Assembly (NCBI RefSeq): GCF_002855515.1
Contig: NZ_PKRP01000005.1
Location: forward strand, 248,001 to 312,000
Source: Rhizobium sp. TH135
GTDB lineage: Bacteria; Pseudomonadota; Alphaproteobacteria; Rhizobiales; Rhizobiaceae
DNA: 64,000 bases
Direction: 5' to 3'
Shown here piece by piece: positions 24,381-33,398 of this stretch; the stretch's first letter is position 1; each line of letters opens with the position of its first letter. The notes beneath the pieces were generated by a model that saw only the letters and a program-made list of their open reading frames with translations, made no database searches and had not been told where the DNA came from. The position numbers and the translations under genes are program-made.

Positions 24381-25103
24381 TCAATTGCGGATCGTGAACT
24401 GCACCCGGTCGGCGGCGAAACGCGTAATCGCATATTGAATTGGCCGCCCCTCGGGATCGGTATTGACGGCCCGGGTGACAAGCACGATCGCGCCGGGCGT
24501 CAGTTCGAGATGCGCGACGTCGTCCGGCTCCGCATGAACTGCCGAGATCTCCGTGACCTCCCGCAGGTAGTCATCCACGCCGCACATCGAGAGAGCCCGG
24601 GTTATGGAACCCGTCTCCGAGAAAGCCTTGTCGATCCCTGCAAAACGCTCGGCAGGAAACCACATCGTCGATCGAGAGACCGCACGTCCATCTGCCTTCC
24701 TGATCCCATCCAGCCTCAAGACATGCGCGCCCTGCGCCAATCGCAGCCGCTCGACCAATTCCGGCGTCGCAACCTCTTGCGCTGACGATAGCAGGATGCC
24801 CTTCAGATCGCGCGCCTGTTCGCCGATTCCTTCCGTAAAGCGTGTACGCCGGCCAATCGGAAAATCGAATTTGTCGCGCCGGGTAATCACGGTGCCGCGA
24901 CCCTGCGCTGCCCGGACGATCCCCTCTTGCTGAAGGGCCGCGAGGGCTGCACGCACCGTGTGGCGATTGACCCCGAACTCCTCGGCAAGCGCAGTTTCCG
25001 CCGGGACCATGCCCGTCCTGTCATAGAGACCTGAGAGGATATTGGCGCGGATCCGATCCGAAATCTGGCGCCACAGGGCTACACCCTTCTGTCTCTGTAT
25101 CAC
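24381..25103 (-). CDS. phnF: phosphonate metabolism GntR/HutC family regulator PhnF
   Basis: This 240-residue protein has a GntR winged helix (VPAETALAEEFGVNRHTVRA, about residues 30-50; QGRGTVITRRDKFDFPIGRR at its end). A UTRA effector domain follows (LRLDGIRKADGRAVSRSTMW, then GRPIQYAITRFAADRVQF). Both match PhnF. I chose GTG 25103 (MIQRQKGVALW) because GGAGGA lies 9 nt upstream; a longer GTG frame to 25124 would place that site inside the gene. Divergent from phnG, it most likely represses the C-P lyase operon until a phosphonate-derived effector binds. Confidence 0.92.
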   Translation of the reverse strand: MIQRQKGVALWRQISDRIRANILSGLYDRTGMVPAETALAEEFGVNRHTVRAALAALQQEGIVRAAQGRGTVITRRDKFDFPIGRRTRFTEGIGEQARDLKGILLSSAQEVATPELVERLRLAQGAHVLRLDGIRKADGRAVSRSTMWFPAERFAGIDKAFSETGSITRALSMCGVDDYLREVTEISAVHAEPDDVAHLELTPGAIVLVTRAVNTDPEGRPIQYAITRFAADRVQFTIRN

Positions 25104-25143
25104 CGGAAACGGTCCTCCTGTCACAAGCTTGTCACGACCTCGG

Positions 25144-25187
25144 GTTACTCATAAAGTAACTTGTATGGTTGTCTATATTACTAGACA
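25144..25187. promoter_or_regulatory. two dyads in the phnF-phnG gap, candidate PhnF operators
   Basis: GTTACT-CATAA-AGTAAC (25144-25160) and TGTCTA-TATTAC-TAGACA (25170-25187) are both perfect 6-bp inverted repeats in the 99-bp divergent gap. The second resembles HutC/PhnF family operators (TGTCTA/TAGACA halves). A further perfect palindrome ACAAGCTTGT is at 25123-25132. Binding is inferred. Confidence 0.55.
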
Positions 25188-25202
25188 TTTCGAGGACTGA
25201 CA

Positions 25203-25673
25203 ATGGACAGAGCCAACGAAATTGAAACCGGCGCGCAGAGCGATCGAAAGCGGATCGTCGATCTGCTGGCCAGAGCAACGCTGACCGAGCTGGAAACAGC
25301 CCTTTCATCACTCGACCCCGCGCCCGTCTTTAACCCACTGCGCGGTCCGGAAACGGGCCTCGTGATGGTCAAGGGTCGCATCGGCGGCGGTGGCGCACCC
25401 TTCAATCTCGGCGAAGCGACGGTGAGCCGCGCAAGCGTCAGGCTCTCTGACGGACGGATCGGCCATGGCTATCGCCTCGGCACGGACCGGAGGGCGGCAA
25501 GTCTCTCGGCCGTGCTCGACGCTGTAGCGCAGGACGAAGCGGTACGGGCAGCGCTCGAAACACGGCTCTTCGCACCCATCGAAGCACGCCTTCTGGCGGA
25601 TGCGGAAAAGCTGGAAGCCGAAACGGCGGCCACGAAGGTCGACTTTTTCACCATGGTCCGCGGAGAAGACTGA
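25203..25673 (+). CDS. phnG: phosphonate C-P lyase subunit PhnG
   Basis: This 156-residue subunit of the C-P lyase core complex (PhnGHIJ) has typical PhnG features: LVMVKGRIGGGGAPFNLGEA in the middle, ATVSRASVRLSDGRIGHGY after it, and a final TKVDFFTMVRGED. The complex couples ATP to methylphosphonate-type substrates and later cleaves the C-P bond. It is the first gene of the operon divergent from phnF and overlaps the start of phnH by one base pattern (TGATG). Confidence 0.95.
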   Translation: MDRANEIETGAQSDRKRIVDLLARATLTELETALSSLDPAPVFNPLRGPETGLVMVKGRIGGGGAPFNLGEATVSRASVRLSDGRIGHGYRLGTDRRAASLSAVLDAVAQDEAVRAALETRLFAPIEARLLADAEKLEAETAATKVDFFTMVRGED

Positions 25674-26281
25674 TGATTGGACACACCGAAAGTCTGGACG
25701 GCGGCTTCCCGGATGCCGTGACACATGCACAGACGGTTTTCCGGGCAGTCATGGATGCCATGGCGCAGCCAGGCACCCTAGGTGTCGTGGAGGTACCAGT
25801 AGCTCCGCCCGCGCCGCTCGGCATTGCAGCCGGCGCGCTCCTGCTGACGCTCTGCGATCACGATACACCGGTCTGGATGACGACTGCCCTGTCGAAATCC
25901 GCCCTGCCCGGCTGGATCGGCTTCCATACAGGCGCCGCTCTGACGAACACCAAGGCCGATGCCAAATTCGCCTTCGTCGAGGCCGACGCACCGTTCCCGT
26001 CGCTGGCACAATTTGCGCTGGGAACCCAGGAATACCCTGATCGTTCGACGACGCTGGTCATCGAGGTCGCGTCGCTCGAGGGCGGCAAGCCACTGCAACT
26101 GACAGGTCCCGGTATCCGCGACACCGCAACGATCGCCCCGAGGCGCTTGCCTGAGACCTTCTTGCGCCAATGGGCCGACAATCGCGCCCTCTTCCCGCGC
26201 GGTGTCGACGTGGTCCTCACCGCAGGTCGCCGCTTCATCGCGCTGCCGCGCACGACCATGATCCGCGAGATGGAGGTCTGA
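25673..26281 (+). CDS. phnH: phosphonate C-P lyase subunit PhnH
   Basis: This 202-residue protein opens with GGFPDAVTHAQTVFRAVMDA, a PhnH hallmark. It contains LLTLCDHDTPVWMT and ends with DVVLTAGRRFIALPRTTMI, also typical. PhnH has a PLP-transferase-like fold without the cofactor Lys and forms part of the PhnGHIJ complex. It starts at the phnG stop (TGATG) and is followed by phnI after 3 bp, so expression is coupled. Confidence 0.95.
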   Translation: MIGHTESLDGGFPDAVTHAQTVFRAVMDAMAQPGTLGVVEVPVAPPAPLGIAAGALLLTLCDHDTPVWMTTALSKSALPGWIGFHTGAALTNTKADAKFAFVEADAPFPSLAQFALGTQEYPDRSTTLVIEVASLEGGKPLQLTGPGIRDTATIAPRRLPETFLRQWADNRALFPRGVDVVLTAGRRFIALPRTTMIREMEV

Positions 26282-26284
26282 GCC

Positions 26285-27391
26285 ATGTATGTTGCCGTCA
26301 AGGGTGGCGAGAAAGCCATCGCCAACGCCCACAAGCTGCTTGCCGACCGCCGCCGTGGTGACAGGTGGCTGCCGTCGGTGACGATCGACCAGATCGTCGC
26401 CCAACTCGGTCTCGCCGTCGACCGCGTCATGGCAGAAGCCTCGCTCTACGACTGTGCGCTGGCAGCACTTGCTCTCAAGCAGTCGCGCGGCGACATGATC
26501 GAGGCGATCTTCCTGCTCCGCGCCTACCGCACGACGCTTCCGCGCTTCGGCACGTCTCGACCAATCGAAACAGGCAAGATGCGCGTCGAGCGCCGCGTCT
26601 CGGCCACCTACAAGGATCTGCCGGGCGGGCAGCTGCTCGGGCCGACCTTCGACTACACCCACCGCCTTCTCGACCCCTCGCTTCTCGAAGAAAACATGGT
26701 GGAGACAGGCGACCAGCGCGAAGAAGGTCTGGAGCATGTCATGCGGGTCTCCGACATTCTCGATGGCGAAGGCCTGATCGAGCCGGATGGCGAGATGCCC
26801 GAGGATCACATCGCCGGCGACATCACCCGCGAGCCGATGGAATTTCCGATGCCCCGCGACCTGCGTCTCCAGGCGCTCGCCCGCGGCGACGAAGGTTTCC
26901 TGCTCGCGCTCGGCTATTCGACCCAGCGCGGCTATGGCCGCACCCACCCCTTTGTCGGCGAAATCCGCATGGGTCTGGTCGAGGTGGAATTCGACGTACC
27001 GGAACTCGGCTTTGCGGCTTCACTCGGCGAGATCCGCGTCACCGAATGCCAAATGGTCAATCAGTTCAAGGGCTCGGCCAAGGCACCGCCGCAGTTCACT
27101 CGCGGCTACGGCCTTGTCTTTGGCCAGGGCGAACGCAAGGCCATGTCCATGTCGCTGGTCGACCGGGCGCTGCGCACGGAGGAATTCGGCGAGGATGTCG
27201 TCGCCCCCGCCCAGGACGAGGAATTCGTCATTTCCCATTGCGACAACGTCCAGGCGACCGGCTTCGTCGAGCACCTGAAGCTGCCGCATTACGTCGACTT
27301 CCAGGCCGAACTCGACCTCGTCCGCCGTATGCGGGTCAAGCACGAGGCCACCCGAACCGAACAGACTGACCTGAAGGAGGCCGCAGAATGA
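26285..27391 (+). CDS. phnI: alpha-D-ribose 1-methylphosphonate 5-triphosphate synthase subunit PhnI
   Basis: This 368-residue subunit starts MYVAVKGGEKAIANAH, as PhnI proteins do. It contains LALKQSRGDMIEAIFLLRAY, RRVSATYKDLPGGQ and the late CQMVNQFKG and SHCDNVQATGFVEHLKLPHY. PhnI catalyses the nucleosidase/transfer step that attaches phosphonate to the ribose of ATP, together with PhnG, H and L. The last codons overlap the phnJ start by 4 bp (ATGA). Confidence 0.96.
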   Translation: MYVAVKGGEKAIANAHKLLADRRRGDRWLPSVTIDQIVAQLGLAVDRVMAEASLYDCALAALALKQSRGDMIEAIFLLRAYRTTLPRFGTSRPIETGKMRVERRVSATYKDLPGGQLLGPTFDYTHRLLDPSLLEENMVETGDQREEGLEHVMRVSDILDGEGLIEPDGEMPEDHIAGDITREPMEFPMPRDLRLQALARGDEGFLLALGYSTQRGYGRTHPFVGEIRMGLVEVEFDVPELGFAASLGEIRVTECQMVNQFKGSAKAPPQFTRGYGLVFGQGERKAMSMSLVDRALRTEEFGEDVVAPAQDEEFVISHCDNVQATGFVEHLKLPHYVDFQAELDLVRRMRVKHEATRTEQTDLKEAAE

Positions 27392-28281
27392 CCGCGCCGG
27401 CAACCGAACTCGCCACATACAATTTCGCCTATCTGGACGAACAGACCAAGCGGATGATCCGCCGCGCGATCCTGAAGGCGATCGCCATTCCCGGCTATCA
27501 GGTGCCCTTCGCTTCGCGCGAGATGCCGATGCCCTATGGCTGGGGCACCGGCGGCGTCCAGGTGACGGCCTCGATCATCGGCCGCGACGACACGCTGAAG
27601 GTCATCGACCAGGGCGCCGACGACACGACCAATGCCGTCTCCATCCGCGCCTTCTTCCAGAAGGTCGCCGAGGTCGCGGTCACCACGAAGACGAGCGAAG
27701 CAACGATCATCCAGACGCGCCACCGCATCCCGGAGGAGAAGCTCAGGGAAGGTCAGGTGCTGGTCTACCAGGTGCCGATCCCCGAACCCTTGCGCTTTCT
27801 GGAGCCACGCGAGACCGAGACCCGGAAGATGCATGCGCTGGAAGAATACGGCCTCATGCATGTGAAGCTATACGAGGACATCGCCAAGCACGGCCGCATT
27901 GCCACCACCTATGCCTATCCGGTGAAGGTCGAAGGCCGCTACGTGATGGACCCCTCGCCGACGCCGAAATTCGACAATCCGAAGATGCACATGTCGGAAG
28001 CCCTGCAGCTTTTCGGCGCCGGTCGCGAGAAGCGCATCTATGCGGTCCCGCCCTATACCGACGTCGTCAGTCTCGACTTCGAGGATCACCCCTTCGAGAT
28101 CCAGACCTTCGACAAGCCCTGTGCGCTCTGCGGCGCCCACAATGTCTATCTCGACGAGGTCGTGCTCGACGACAAGGGTGGTCGGATGTTCGTTTGCTCG
28201 GATACCGACCACTGCGAGACACGCCAGGCCGAAGGCCATGTCGGCGAGATGCTCTTCCAGAAAAAGGAGGCCGCAGAATGA
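27388..28281 (+). CDS. phnJ: alpha-D-ribose 1-methylphosphonate 5-phosphate C-P lyase PhnJ
   Basis: This 297-residue radical SAM enzyme breaks the C-P bond. It starts TELATYNFAYLDEQTKRM-like, as PhnJ does. It keeps the cysteine set in KPCALCGAHNVYLDEV and FVCSDTDHCETRQAEGH near the C-terminus, giving the [4Fe-4S] ligands and the thiyl-radical Cys. The spacing agrees with the known PhnJ arrangement. Overlaps with phnI and phnK (ATGA at each junction) show tight translational coupling. Confidence 0.96.
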   Translation: MTAPATELATYNFAYLDEQTKRMIRRAILKAIAIPGYQVPFASREMPMPYGWGTGGVQVTASIIGRDDTLKVIDQGADDTTNAVSIRAFFQKVAEVAVTTKTSEATIIQTRHRIPEEKLREGQVLVYQVPIPEPLRFLEPRETETRKMHALEEYGLMHVKLYEDIAKHGRIATTYAYPVKVEGRYVMDPSPTPKFDNPKMHMSEALQLFGAGREKRIYAVPPYTDVVSLDFEDHPFEIQTFDKPCALCGAHNVYLDEVVLDDKGGRMFVCSDTDHCETRQAEGHVGEMLFQKKEAAE

Positions 28282-29054
28282 GCGACCAGCCACTTCTCAA
28301 GGTCCGCAATCTCTCGAAGTTTTACGGCAAGCGCATCGGCTGCAAGGAGGTCTCCTTCGACCTCTGGCCCGGCGAAGTGCTCGCCATCGTCGGCGAAAGC
28401 GGCTCGGGCAAGACGACGCTTCTGAACTGCCTCTCGACCCGGCTGATGCCGACGACCGGCAGCGTCGACTACCACATGCGCGATGGCCAGTACCGCGAGC
28501 TCTACCACATGGGAGAGGCCGAGCGTCGCTTCCTGATGCGAACCGACTGGGGCTTCGTACACCAGAATCCGGCTGATGGCCTGCGCATGACGGTCTCTGC
28601 CGGCGCCAATGTCGGCGAACGCCTCATGGCCGTCGGCGATCGCCACTATGGCCGTATACGCCAGACGGCCAGCGAATGGCTGGAGCGCGTCGAAATATCG
28701 ACCGATCGTATCGACGACCAGCCGCGCGCCTTCTCCGGCGGCATGCGCCAGCGCCTGCAGATCGCCCGCAATCTCGTCACCGGCCCCCGCCTGGTCTTCA
28801 TGGACGAGCCGACCGGCGGCCTTGATGTCTCTGTCCAGGCACGCCTGCTCGATCTCGTCCGCGGCCTCGTCAACGACCTCGGCCTGTCCGCCATTGTCGT
28901 CACCCACGATCTGGCGGTGGCCCGCCTCCTCTCGCATCGCATGATGGTGATGAAGGACGGCCACGTGATCGAGCAAGGCTTGACCGACCGCGTGCTCGAC
29001 GACCCGCGCGAACCCTACACCCAGCTGCTCGTATCCTCGATCCTGCAGGTCTGA
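28278..29054 (+). CDS. phnK: phosphonate C-P lyase ATP-binding protein PhnK
   Basis: This 258-residue ABC-type ATPase has Walker A VGESGSGKTT, the signature FSGGMRQRLQIARNL and Walker B LVFMDEPTGGLDVS. The insert YHMRDGQYRELYHMGEAERR is characteristic of PhnK. It binds the PhnGHIJ core rather than a membrane permease. ATG 28278 overlaps the phnJ stop; an apparent upstream extension to 28194 lies in phnJ and is not real. A gap of 11 bp leads to phnL. Confidence 0.95.
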   Translation: MSDQPLLKVRNLSKFYGKRIGCKEVSFDLWPGEVLAIVGESGSGKTTLLNCLSTRLMPTTGSVDYHMRDGQYRELYHMGEAERRFLMRTDWGFVHQNPADGLRMTVSAGANVGERLMAVGDRHYGRIRQTASEWLERVEISTDRIDDQPRAFSGGMRQRLQIARNLVTGPRLVFMDEPTGGLDVSVQARLLDLVRGLVNDLGLSAIVVTHDLAVARLLSHRMMVMKDGHVIEQGLTDRVLDDPREPYTQLLVSSILQV

Positions 29055-29065
29055 CGGAGAAACCT

Positions 29066-29773
29066 ATGGCCACGCCCCTCATCGTCTCCGAAGTCTCGAA
29101 GAGCTTCACCATGCATCTGCGCGGCGGGCTCGTTCTGCCGGTCGTTTCCAACGTCTCCTTCTCTATCGCGTCAGGGGAATGCGTTGTGCTCGGCGGCCCT
29201 TCCGGCATCGGCAAGAGCTCGGTGCTGAAGATGCTCTACGGCAACTATGCCGTCGACCACGGCCAGATCCTCGTCAATCACGCCGGCCGGATCGTCGATA
29301 TCGCCAGCGCCGACCCGCGCACCGTGCTTGAGGTCCGGCGCGGTACGCTGGGCTATGTCAGCCAGTTCCTGCGCACCGTGCCGCGCGTGTCGACGCTCGA
29401 CGTCGTGGCCGAACCGCTGGTCGCACGCGGGGTCGCCTCGGACCAGGCACGTGAACGCGCGAGCGAACTATTGAGCCGGCTAAACTTGCCGCGTGATCTC
29501 TGGCAGTTGCCGCCGTCCACTTTCTCCGGCGGCGAGCAGCAGCGCGTGAACATCGCCCGCGGCTTCATCACCGATCATGCCGTCCTGCTTCTCGATGAAC
29601 CCACGGCCTCGCTCGATGCGGCCAACCGCGCCGTGGTCGTCTCGATGATTCGCGCTAAGAAGGAAGCCGGCGTCGCCCTGCTCGGCATCTTCCACGACGA
29701 GGAAGTGCGCGAAGCCGTCGCCGACCGCATCCTCGACGTCATGCAGTTTTCGCCGCGAAAGACCGCAGCATGA
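29066..29773 (+). CDS. phnL: phosphonate C-P lyase ATP-binding protein PhnL
   Basis: This 235-residue ABC ATPase has Walker [13 protein letters not shown], the signature [15 protein letters not shown] and Walker [13 protein letters not shown]. The start [20 protein letters not shown] is typical of PhnL. PhnL is needed with PhnI, G and H to form the ribose-phosphonate nucleotide and assembles with PhnK on the core complex. Its end overlaps the acyltransferase start (GCATGA). Confidence 0.95.
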   Translation: MATPLIVSEVSKSFTMHLRGGLVLPVVSNVSFSIASGECVVLGGPSGIGKSSVLKMLYGNYAVDHGQILVNHAGRIVDIASADPRTVLEVRRGTLGYVSQFLRTVPRVSTLDVVAEPLVARGVASDQARERASELLSRLNLPRDLWQLPPSTFSGGEQQRVNIARGFITDHAVLLLDEPTASLDAANRAVVVSMIRAKKEAGVALLGIFHDEEVREAVADRILDVMQFSPRKTAA

Positions 29774-30384
29774 CCAAGAAGCTCGGGATCGCCCCCCTTG
29801 TCCACGAGACCGCCCGGGTCGTGAATTCGACGCTCGGTCGCTACACGGAAGTCGCTGATCGTTGCCGTCTGGAAGAGGTGGAGATGGGCGACTATTCCTA
29901 CATTATGCAGGACGGCTCGATCTGGTGCGCGACGGTCGGCAAATTTGCCAACATCGCAGCAAGCGTGCGGATCAACGCCACCAACCATCCGACCTGGCGC
30001 CCGACGCTGCATCACTTCACCTATCGTGCGGCGGACTATTTCGATGGCGCCGAGAACGACCACGACTTCTTTGCCTGGCGTCGGGAAAACCGGGTCGTGA
30101 TTGGCCATGACGTCTGGATCGGCCATGGCGCAACCGTACTGCCGGGAGTGACCGTTGGCGACGGTGCGGTGATCGGCGCAGGGGCCGTCGTCTCCCGCGA
30201 TGTGGCTCCGTACACCATCGTCGGCGGCGTTCCGGCAAAGCTGATCCGTGAGCGATTTCCCGGATCAGTTGCCGAGCGCATGCAGGCGCTCGCCTGGTGG
30301 GACTGGGACCACGATCGCCTGTTCGCAGCACTGGATGATTTCCGTCACATGGACGCCCCAGAATTCATCGCAAAACACGCCTAA
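29770..30384 (+). CDS. phosphonate-locus hexapeptide-repeat acyltransferase
   Basis: This 204-residue left-handed beta-helix transferase has hexapeptide repeats ([15 protein letters not shown], then [20 protein letters not shown] and [20 protein letters not shown]). It carries the xenobiotic acetyltransferase-like His in [11 protein letters not shown]. Proteins of this kind are regular members of rhizobial phn operons and are thought to acetylate aminophosphonates or an intermediate, replacing PhnO. It is the last gene of the phnG unit: the next gene is separated by 121 bp with a PHO box. Confidence 0.88.
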   Translation: MTKKLGIAPLVHETARVVNSTLGRYTEVADRCRLEEVEMGDYSYIMQDGSIWCATVGKFANIAASVRINATNHPTWRPTLHHFTYRAADYFDGAENDHDFFAWRRENRVVIGHDVWIGHGATVLPGVTVGDGAVIGAGAVVSRDVAPYTIVGGVPAKLIRERFPGSVAERMQALAWWDWDHDRLFAALDDFRHMDAPEFIAKHA

Positions 30385-30421
30385 ATCCAGCCTTTTCAGA
30401 CGCTTGCGAAGTTTAACAAAT

Positions 30422-30440
30422 CCGACATAAAACTGACATT
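30422..30440 (+). promoter_or_regulatory. PHO box before phnC
   Basis: CCGACATAAAACTGACATT contains two heptamers, CCGACAT and CTGACAT, spaced 11 bp apart. This matches the PhoB direct-repeat geometry (consensus CTGTCAT with AT-rich spacer). It lies 66 bp upstream of the phnC start, so phosphate starvation control of the transporter unit is expected. Confidence 0.7.
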
Positions 30441-30505
30441 AGCGTTTCACGGGCCCACGCTAATGCATCTCCAGCACCGCAATTAATGACGGCGAAGGAA
30501 CGACG

Positions 30506-31363
30506 ATGCGCTTCAGGCTGGACAACCTCACCCGCCAGTTCGGAACCAACAAGGCCGTTGATTCCGTGACCCTCGAGATCCCCGCCGGCCAGATGGTTGG
30601 TGTGATCGGCCGTTCGGGCGCCGGCAAGTCAACACTGCTGCGCATGATCAACCGCCTGGTCGACCCCACATCCGGCAGCATCCGCTTCGGCGATCTCGAG
30701 ATCTCCGGCCTGCATGGCGCAGCACTCCGCAACTGGCAGCGCGACTGCGCGATGATTTTCCAGCAGTTCAACCTCGTGCCGCGCCTGGATGTCCTGACAA
30801 ACGTGATGCTTGGCCGTCTGAACCATCGTTCCACGGCGCTTTCCGTGTTGAACATCTTCTCCCGCGAAGAGCGCCTGATGGCGATCGCAGCTCTGGAGCG
30901 TCTGGGGATCGAGCAGACGGCACTGCAGGCAGCCGGCACGCTTTCGGGGGGCCAGCAGCAGCGCGTGGCAATCGCCCGCGCCCTCATGCAATCGCCGAAG
31001 ATGATCCTGGCCGACGAACCGATCGCCTCGCTCGACCCGCTCAACGCCAAGATCGTGATGGACGCCCTGCGCGACATCAACGAGCGCGAAGGCATCACCG
31101 TCATCACCAATCTGCACACGCTGGATACGGCCCGCAATTACTGCGAGCGCATCATCGGCATGGCGCGTGGCCGCGTCGTCTTCGACGGAACCCCGTCTGA
31201 CCTTACGGCCGAGGCTGTCCACGAAATCTACGGTGCCGACCAGCATGGCGCCGGCATCGACGAGACCATGACCTCGACGAGCATCACCTTTGCGCACCAG
31301 GACAACGAGCAGCGCAAGACCTCATCCGCCGGCCTCCGCCCCCTCGCAGTTGCCGAGGCCTGA
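30506..31363 (+). CDS. phnC: phosphonate ABC transporter ATP-binding protein PhnC
   Basis: This 285-residue ATPase has Walker [12 protein letters not shown], the signature [15 protein letters not shown] and Walker [13 protein letters not shown]. The PhnC-specific stretch [20 protein letters not shown] is followed by LGRLNHRST. It powers phosphonate import with PhnD and the two PhnE subunits. GGCGAAGGAACGACG precedes the ATG. The C-terminal 25 residues ([13 protein letters not shown] end) extend beyond the usual length but show no motif. Confidence 0.95.
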   Translation: MRFRLDNLTRQFGTNKAVDSVTLEIPAGQMVGVIGRSGAGKSTLLRMINRLVDPTSGSIRFGDLEISGLHGAALRNWQRDCAMIFQQFNLVPRLDVLTNVMLGRLNHRSTALSVLNIFSREERLMAIAALERLGIEQTALQAAGTLSGGQQQRVAIARALMQSPKMILADEPIASLDPLNAKIVMDALRDINEREGITVITNLHTLDTARNYCERIIGMARGRVVFDGTPSDLTAEAVHEIYGADQHGAGIDETMTSTSITFAHQDNEQRKTSSAGLRPLAVAEA

Positions 31364-31441
31364 GCCACGACGATCGCAGGCCCTGCGACAAGGGCAAGAA
31401 GTCAAGACACACCCTCATCCTACCAAACAGGAGATGAACTC

Positions 31442-32347
31442 ATGTTGAAGAAGACCCTGCTCGCTACGGCAGCACTCGTCGCTCTGGCTTCCGGCGTCCA
31501 CGCCGAAGACCTCAAGGAATTCCGCATCGGCATCCTCGGCGGCGAAAACGAAGCCGACCGCCTGCGCAACTTCCAGTGCATGACCGAAAAGCTTCCGTCG
31601 GTTCTCGGCGTTGAAAAGGTCTCGCTCTTCCCGGCCGCCGACTATGACGGCGTTGTCCAGGGCCTGCTCGGCGGCACGCTCGATTACGCCGAACTCGGCG
31701 CATCCGCTTTCGCCAAGGTCTACCTCGCCAAGGCTGACGCCGTTGAGCCGATCCTGACCACGGTCCAGACCGATGGTTCCAGCGGCTATTACTCGATCAT
31801 GGTTGCCCGCAAGGACTCGGGCATCGCCAAGATCGAAGACATCAAGGGCAAGAAGCTCGGTTATGCCGATCCGGACTCCACCTCCGGCTACCTCGTGCCC
31901 CTCGTCACCCTGCCGGAAGCTCTCGGCGCCCCGGTTGACCAGGTTGTCGCCTCCACCGGCTTCGGCGGCGGTCACGAGAACCTCGTTCTCGAAGTCGTCA
32001 AGGGCACCTTCGACGTCGGCACCACCTGGGGTTCTGGCGTCGGCGAGTTCAAGGACGGCTACACCTCCGGCAACCTGCGCAAGATGGTCGACAAGGGCAT
32101 CTTGAACATGGATGACCTCGTCGAAGTCTGGAAGTCCCCGCTGATCCCGAACGGTCCGGTCGTCGTCCGCACCTCGATGGCCGAGGACATGAAGATGAAG
32201 TTCAAGCAGTTCATGATGGACCTGCCGAAGTCCGACCCGGCCTGCTTCTCCGCTGTTCAGGGCGGCGACTTCGCTGGCTTCACCGAAGTCAACGTCGACT
32301 TCTACAAGCCGATCATCGACGCCCGCAAGGCAACCATCGGCGGCTGA
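31442..32347 (+). CDS. phnD: phosphonate ABC transporter substrate-binding protein PhnD
   Basis: This 301-residue periplasmic protein has a signal peptide (MLKKTLLATAALVALASGVH, cleavage after HAE/HA). The PhnD pattern follows: FRIGILGGENEADRLRNFQC, VEKVSLFPAADYDGVVQGLL, and the substrate-site stretches SSGYYSIMVARKDSG and DPDSTSGYLVPLVTLPEALG. It delivers phosphonates to PhnE. AGGAGATGAACTC precedes ATG. A stable hairpin follows the gene, which would favour accumulation of this mRNA part. Confidence 0.95.
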   Translation: MLKKTLLATAALVALASGVHAEDLKEFRIGILGGENEADRLRNFQCMTEKLPSVLGVEKVSLFPAADYDGVVQGLLGGTLDYAELGASAFAKVYLAKADAVEPILTTVQTDGSSGYYSIMVARKDSGIAKIEDIKGKKLGYADPDSTSGYLVPLVTLPEALGAPVDQVVASTGFGGGHENLVLEVVKGTFDVGTTWGSGVGEFKDGYTSGNLRKMVDKGILNMDDLVEVWKSPLIPNGPVVVRTSMAEDMKMKFKQFMMDLPKSDPACFSAVQGGDFAGFTEVNVDFYKPIIDARKATIGG

Positions 32348-32364
32348 TTGCCAACGAGTTAAAG

Positions 32365-32397
32365 AGACCGCCGGTCGGGAAACCGCCGGCGGTCTTT
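32365..32397 (+). terminator. hairpin between phnD and phnE1
   Basis: AGACCGCCGG (32365-32374) pairs perfectly with CCGGCGGTCT (32386-32395), followed by only TTTCC. The short T run suggests partial termination or mRNA stabilisation, allowing more binding protein than permease. Confidence 0.6.
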
Positions 32398-32428
32398 CCT
32401 TGAAGTCTTTTCCAGAGGAATTGCGGTG

Positions 32429-33391
32429 ATGGCCATGACGGCGACACAGCCCATCTTGAGCGAACGCGGCGCAGCCGTCGAGCGCCACTGGCAGGAACTC
32501 GCGGCCAAGCGGCGCATGTATACGGGCCTTGGCGCGGTCATCCTGATCATGGCGGTGACCGGTTCGCTCTGGTTCGCCAACGAAACCAATTCCGGCAAGT
32601 TCTTCGACCGTCTTCCGTACCTCTTCGATTTTATCGGCGATCTGGCGCCCCGCGACGGTTGGGAGATCTGGCGTGCCATGTTCGACCTGCCCTCGCCCTA
32701 TGACGACGGCAGCCTCAAATACAATTATCCCGAGGGACGGCTCTACATCACCGAGAGCCTCTACATCCCCGAATATTTTCACAAGATGCTTGAGACGGTG
32801 AACATCGCTTTGCTGTCCACAGTGATTGCCATGATCTTCGGCTATGGCCTCGCCTTTCTCGCCGCAAAGAACACCATGGCGAGCAACTGGGTCCGCTGGC
32901 CGGTGCGCCGTTTTATGGAAATCCTGCGTGCCTTTCCCGAAGTCGTCATCGCCGGCTTTTTCCTGGCCATCCTGTCGCTCGGCCCCATCCCCGCGATCAT
33001 TGCGGTCACGGTCCACACCATCGGCGCACTCGGCAAGATGTTCTTCGAAGTCATCGAGAACGCCGACATGCGACCGGATGAGGGCCTGCGAGCCGTCGGC
33101 GCCAACTGGTTCGAGCGCGTCTGGTTTGCCATCACGCCCCAGGTCATGCCGAACTTCATGAGCTATTTCCTGCTGCGTCTCGAAATCAACGTGCGCGCCT
33201 CGACCATCATCGGTGCCGTCGGCGGCGGCGGGATCGGCGAAGCGCTCCGTCTTTCGATCGGCCAGGGCCACGAAGCCAAGACGCTTGCCATCGTGCTTCT
33301 CCTTCTGTCGACCGTCATTGCCGTCGACCAGTTCTCAGCCTGGCTGCGCCAAAAGCTCGTCGGCGATCAGGCCTTCCAGTCGGTCACGTGA
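32429..33391 (+). CDS. phnE1: phosphonate ABC transporter permease PhnE1
   Basis: This 320-residue membrane protein has an N-terminal segment MYTGLGAVILIMAVTGSLWF. A soluble part of about 65 residues follows, then the permease core (EYFHKMLETVNIALLSTVIA, and the PhnE signature ASTIIGAVGGGGIGEALRL near residue 262). The EAA-like loop is PDEGLRAVGANWFERVWFAI. I used ATG 32429, with GAGGAA eight bases upstream. It pairs with PhnE2, whose gene starts 7 bp later. Confidence 0.94.
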   Translation: MAMTATQPILSERGAAVERHWQELAAKRRMYTGLGAVILIMAVTGSLWFANETNSGKFFDRLPYLFDFIGDLAPRDGWEIWRAMFDLPSPYDDGSLKYNYPEGRLYITESLYIPEYFHKMLETVNIALLSTVIAMIFGYGLAFLAAKNTMASNWVRWPVRRFMEILRAFPEVVIAGFFLAILSLGPIPAIIAVTVHTIGALGKMFFEVIENADMRPDEGLRAVGANWFERVWFAITPQVMPNFMSYFLLRLEINVRASTIIGAVGGGGIGEALRLSIGQGHEAKTLAIVLLLLSTVIAVDQFSAWLRQKLVGDQAFQSVT

Positions 33392-33398
33392 GGTTCCC

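Noticed and set aside
31415..33271. 618-codon open frame antisense to phnD and phnE1
   Set aside because: It is the mirror of well-supported phn genes, caused by high GC codon bias.
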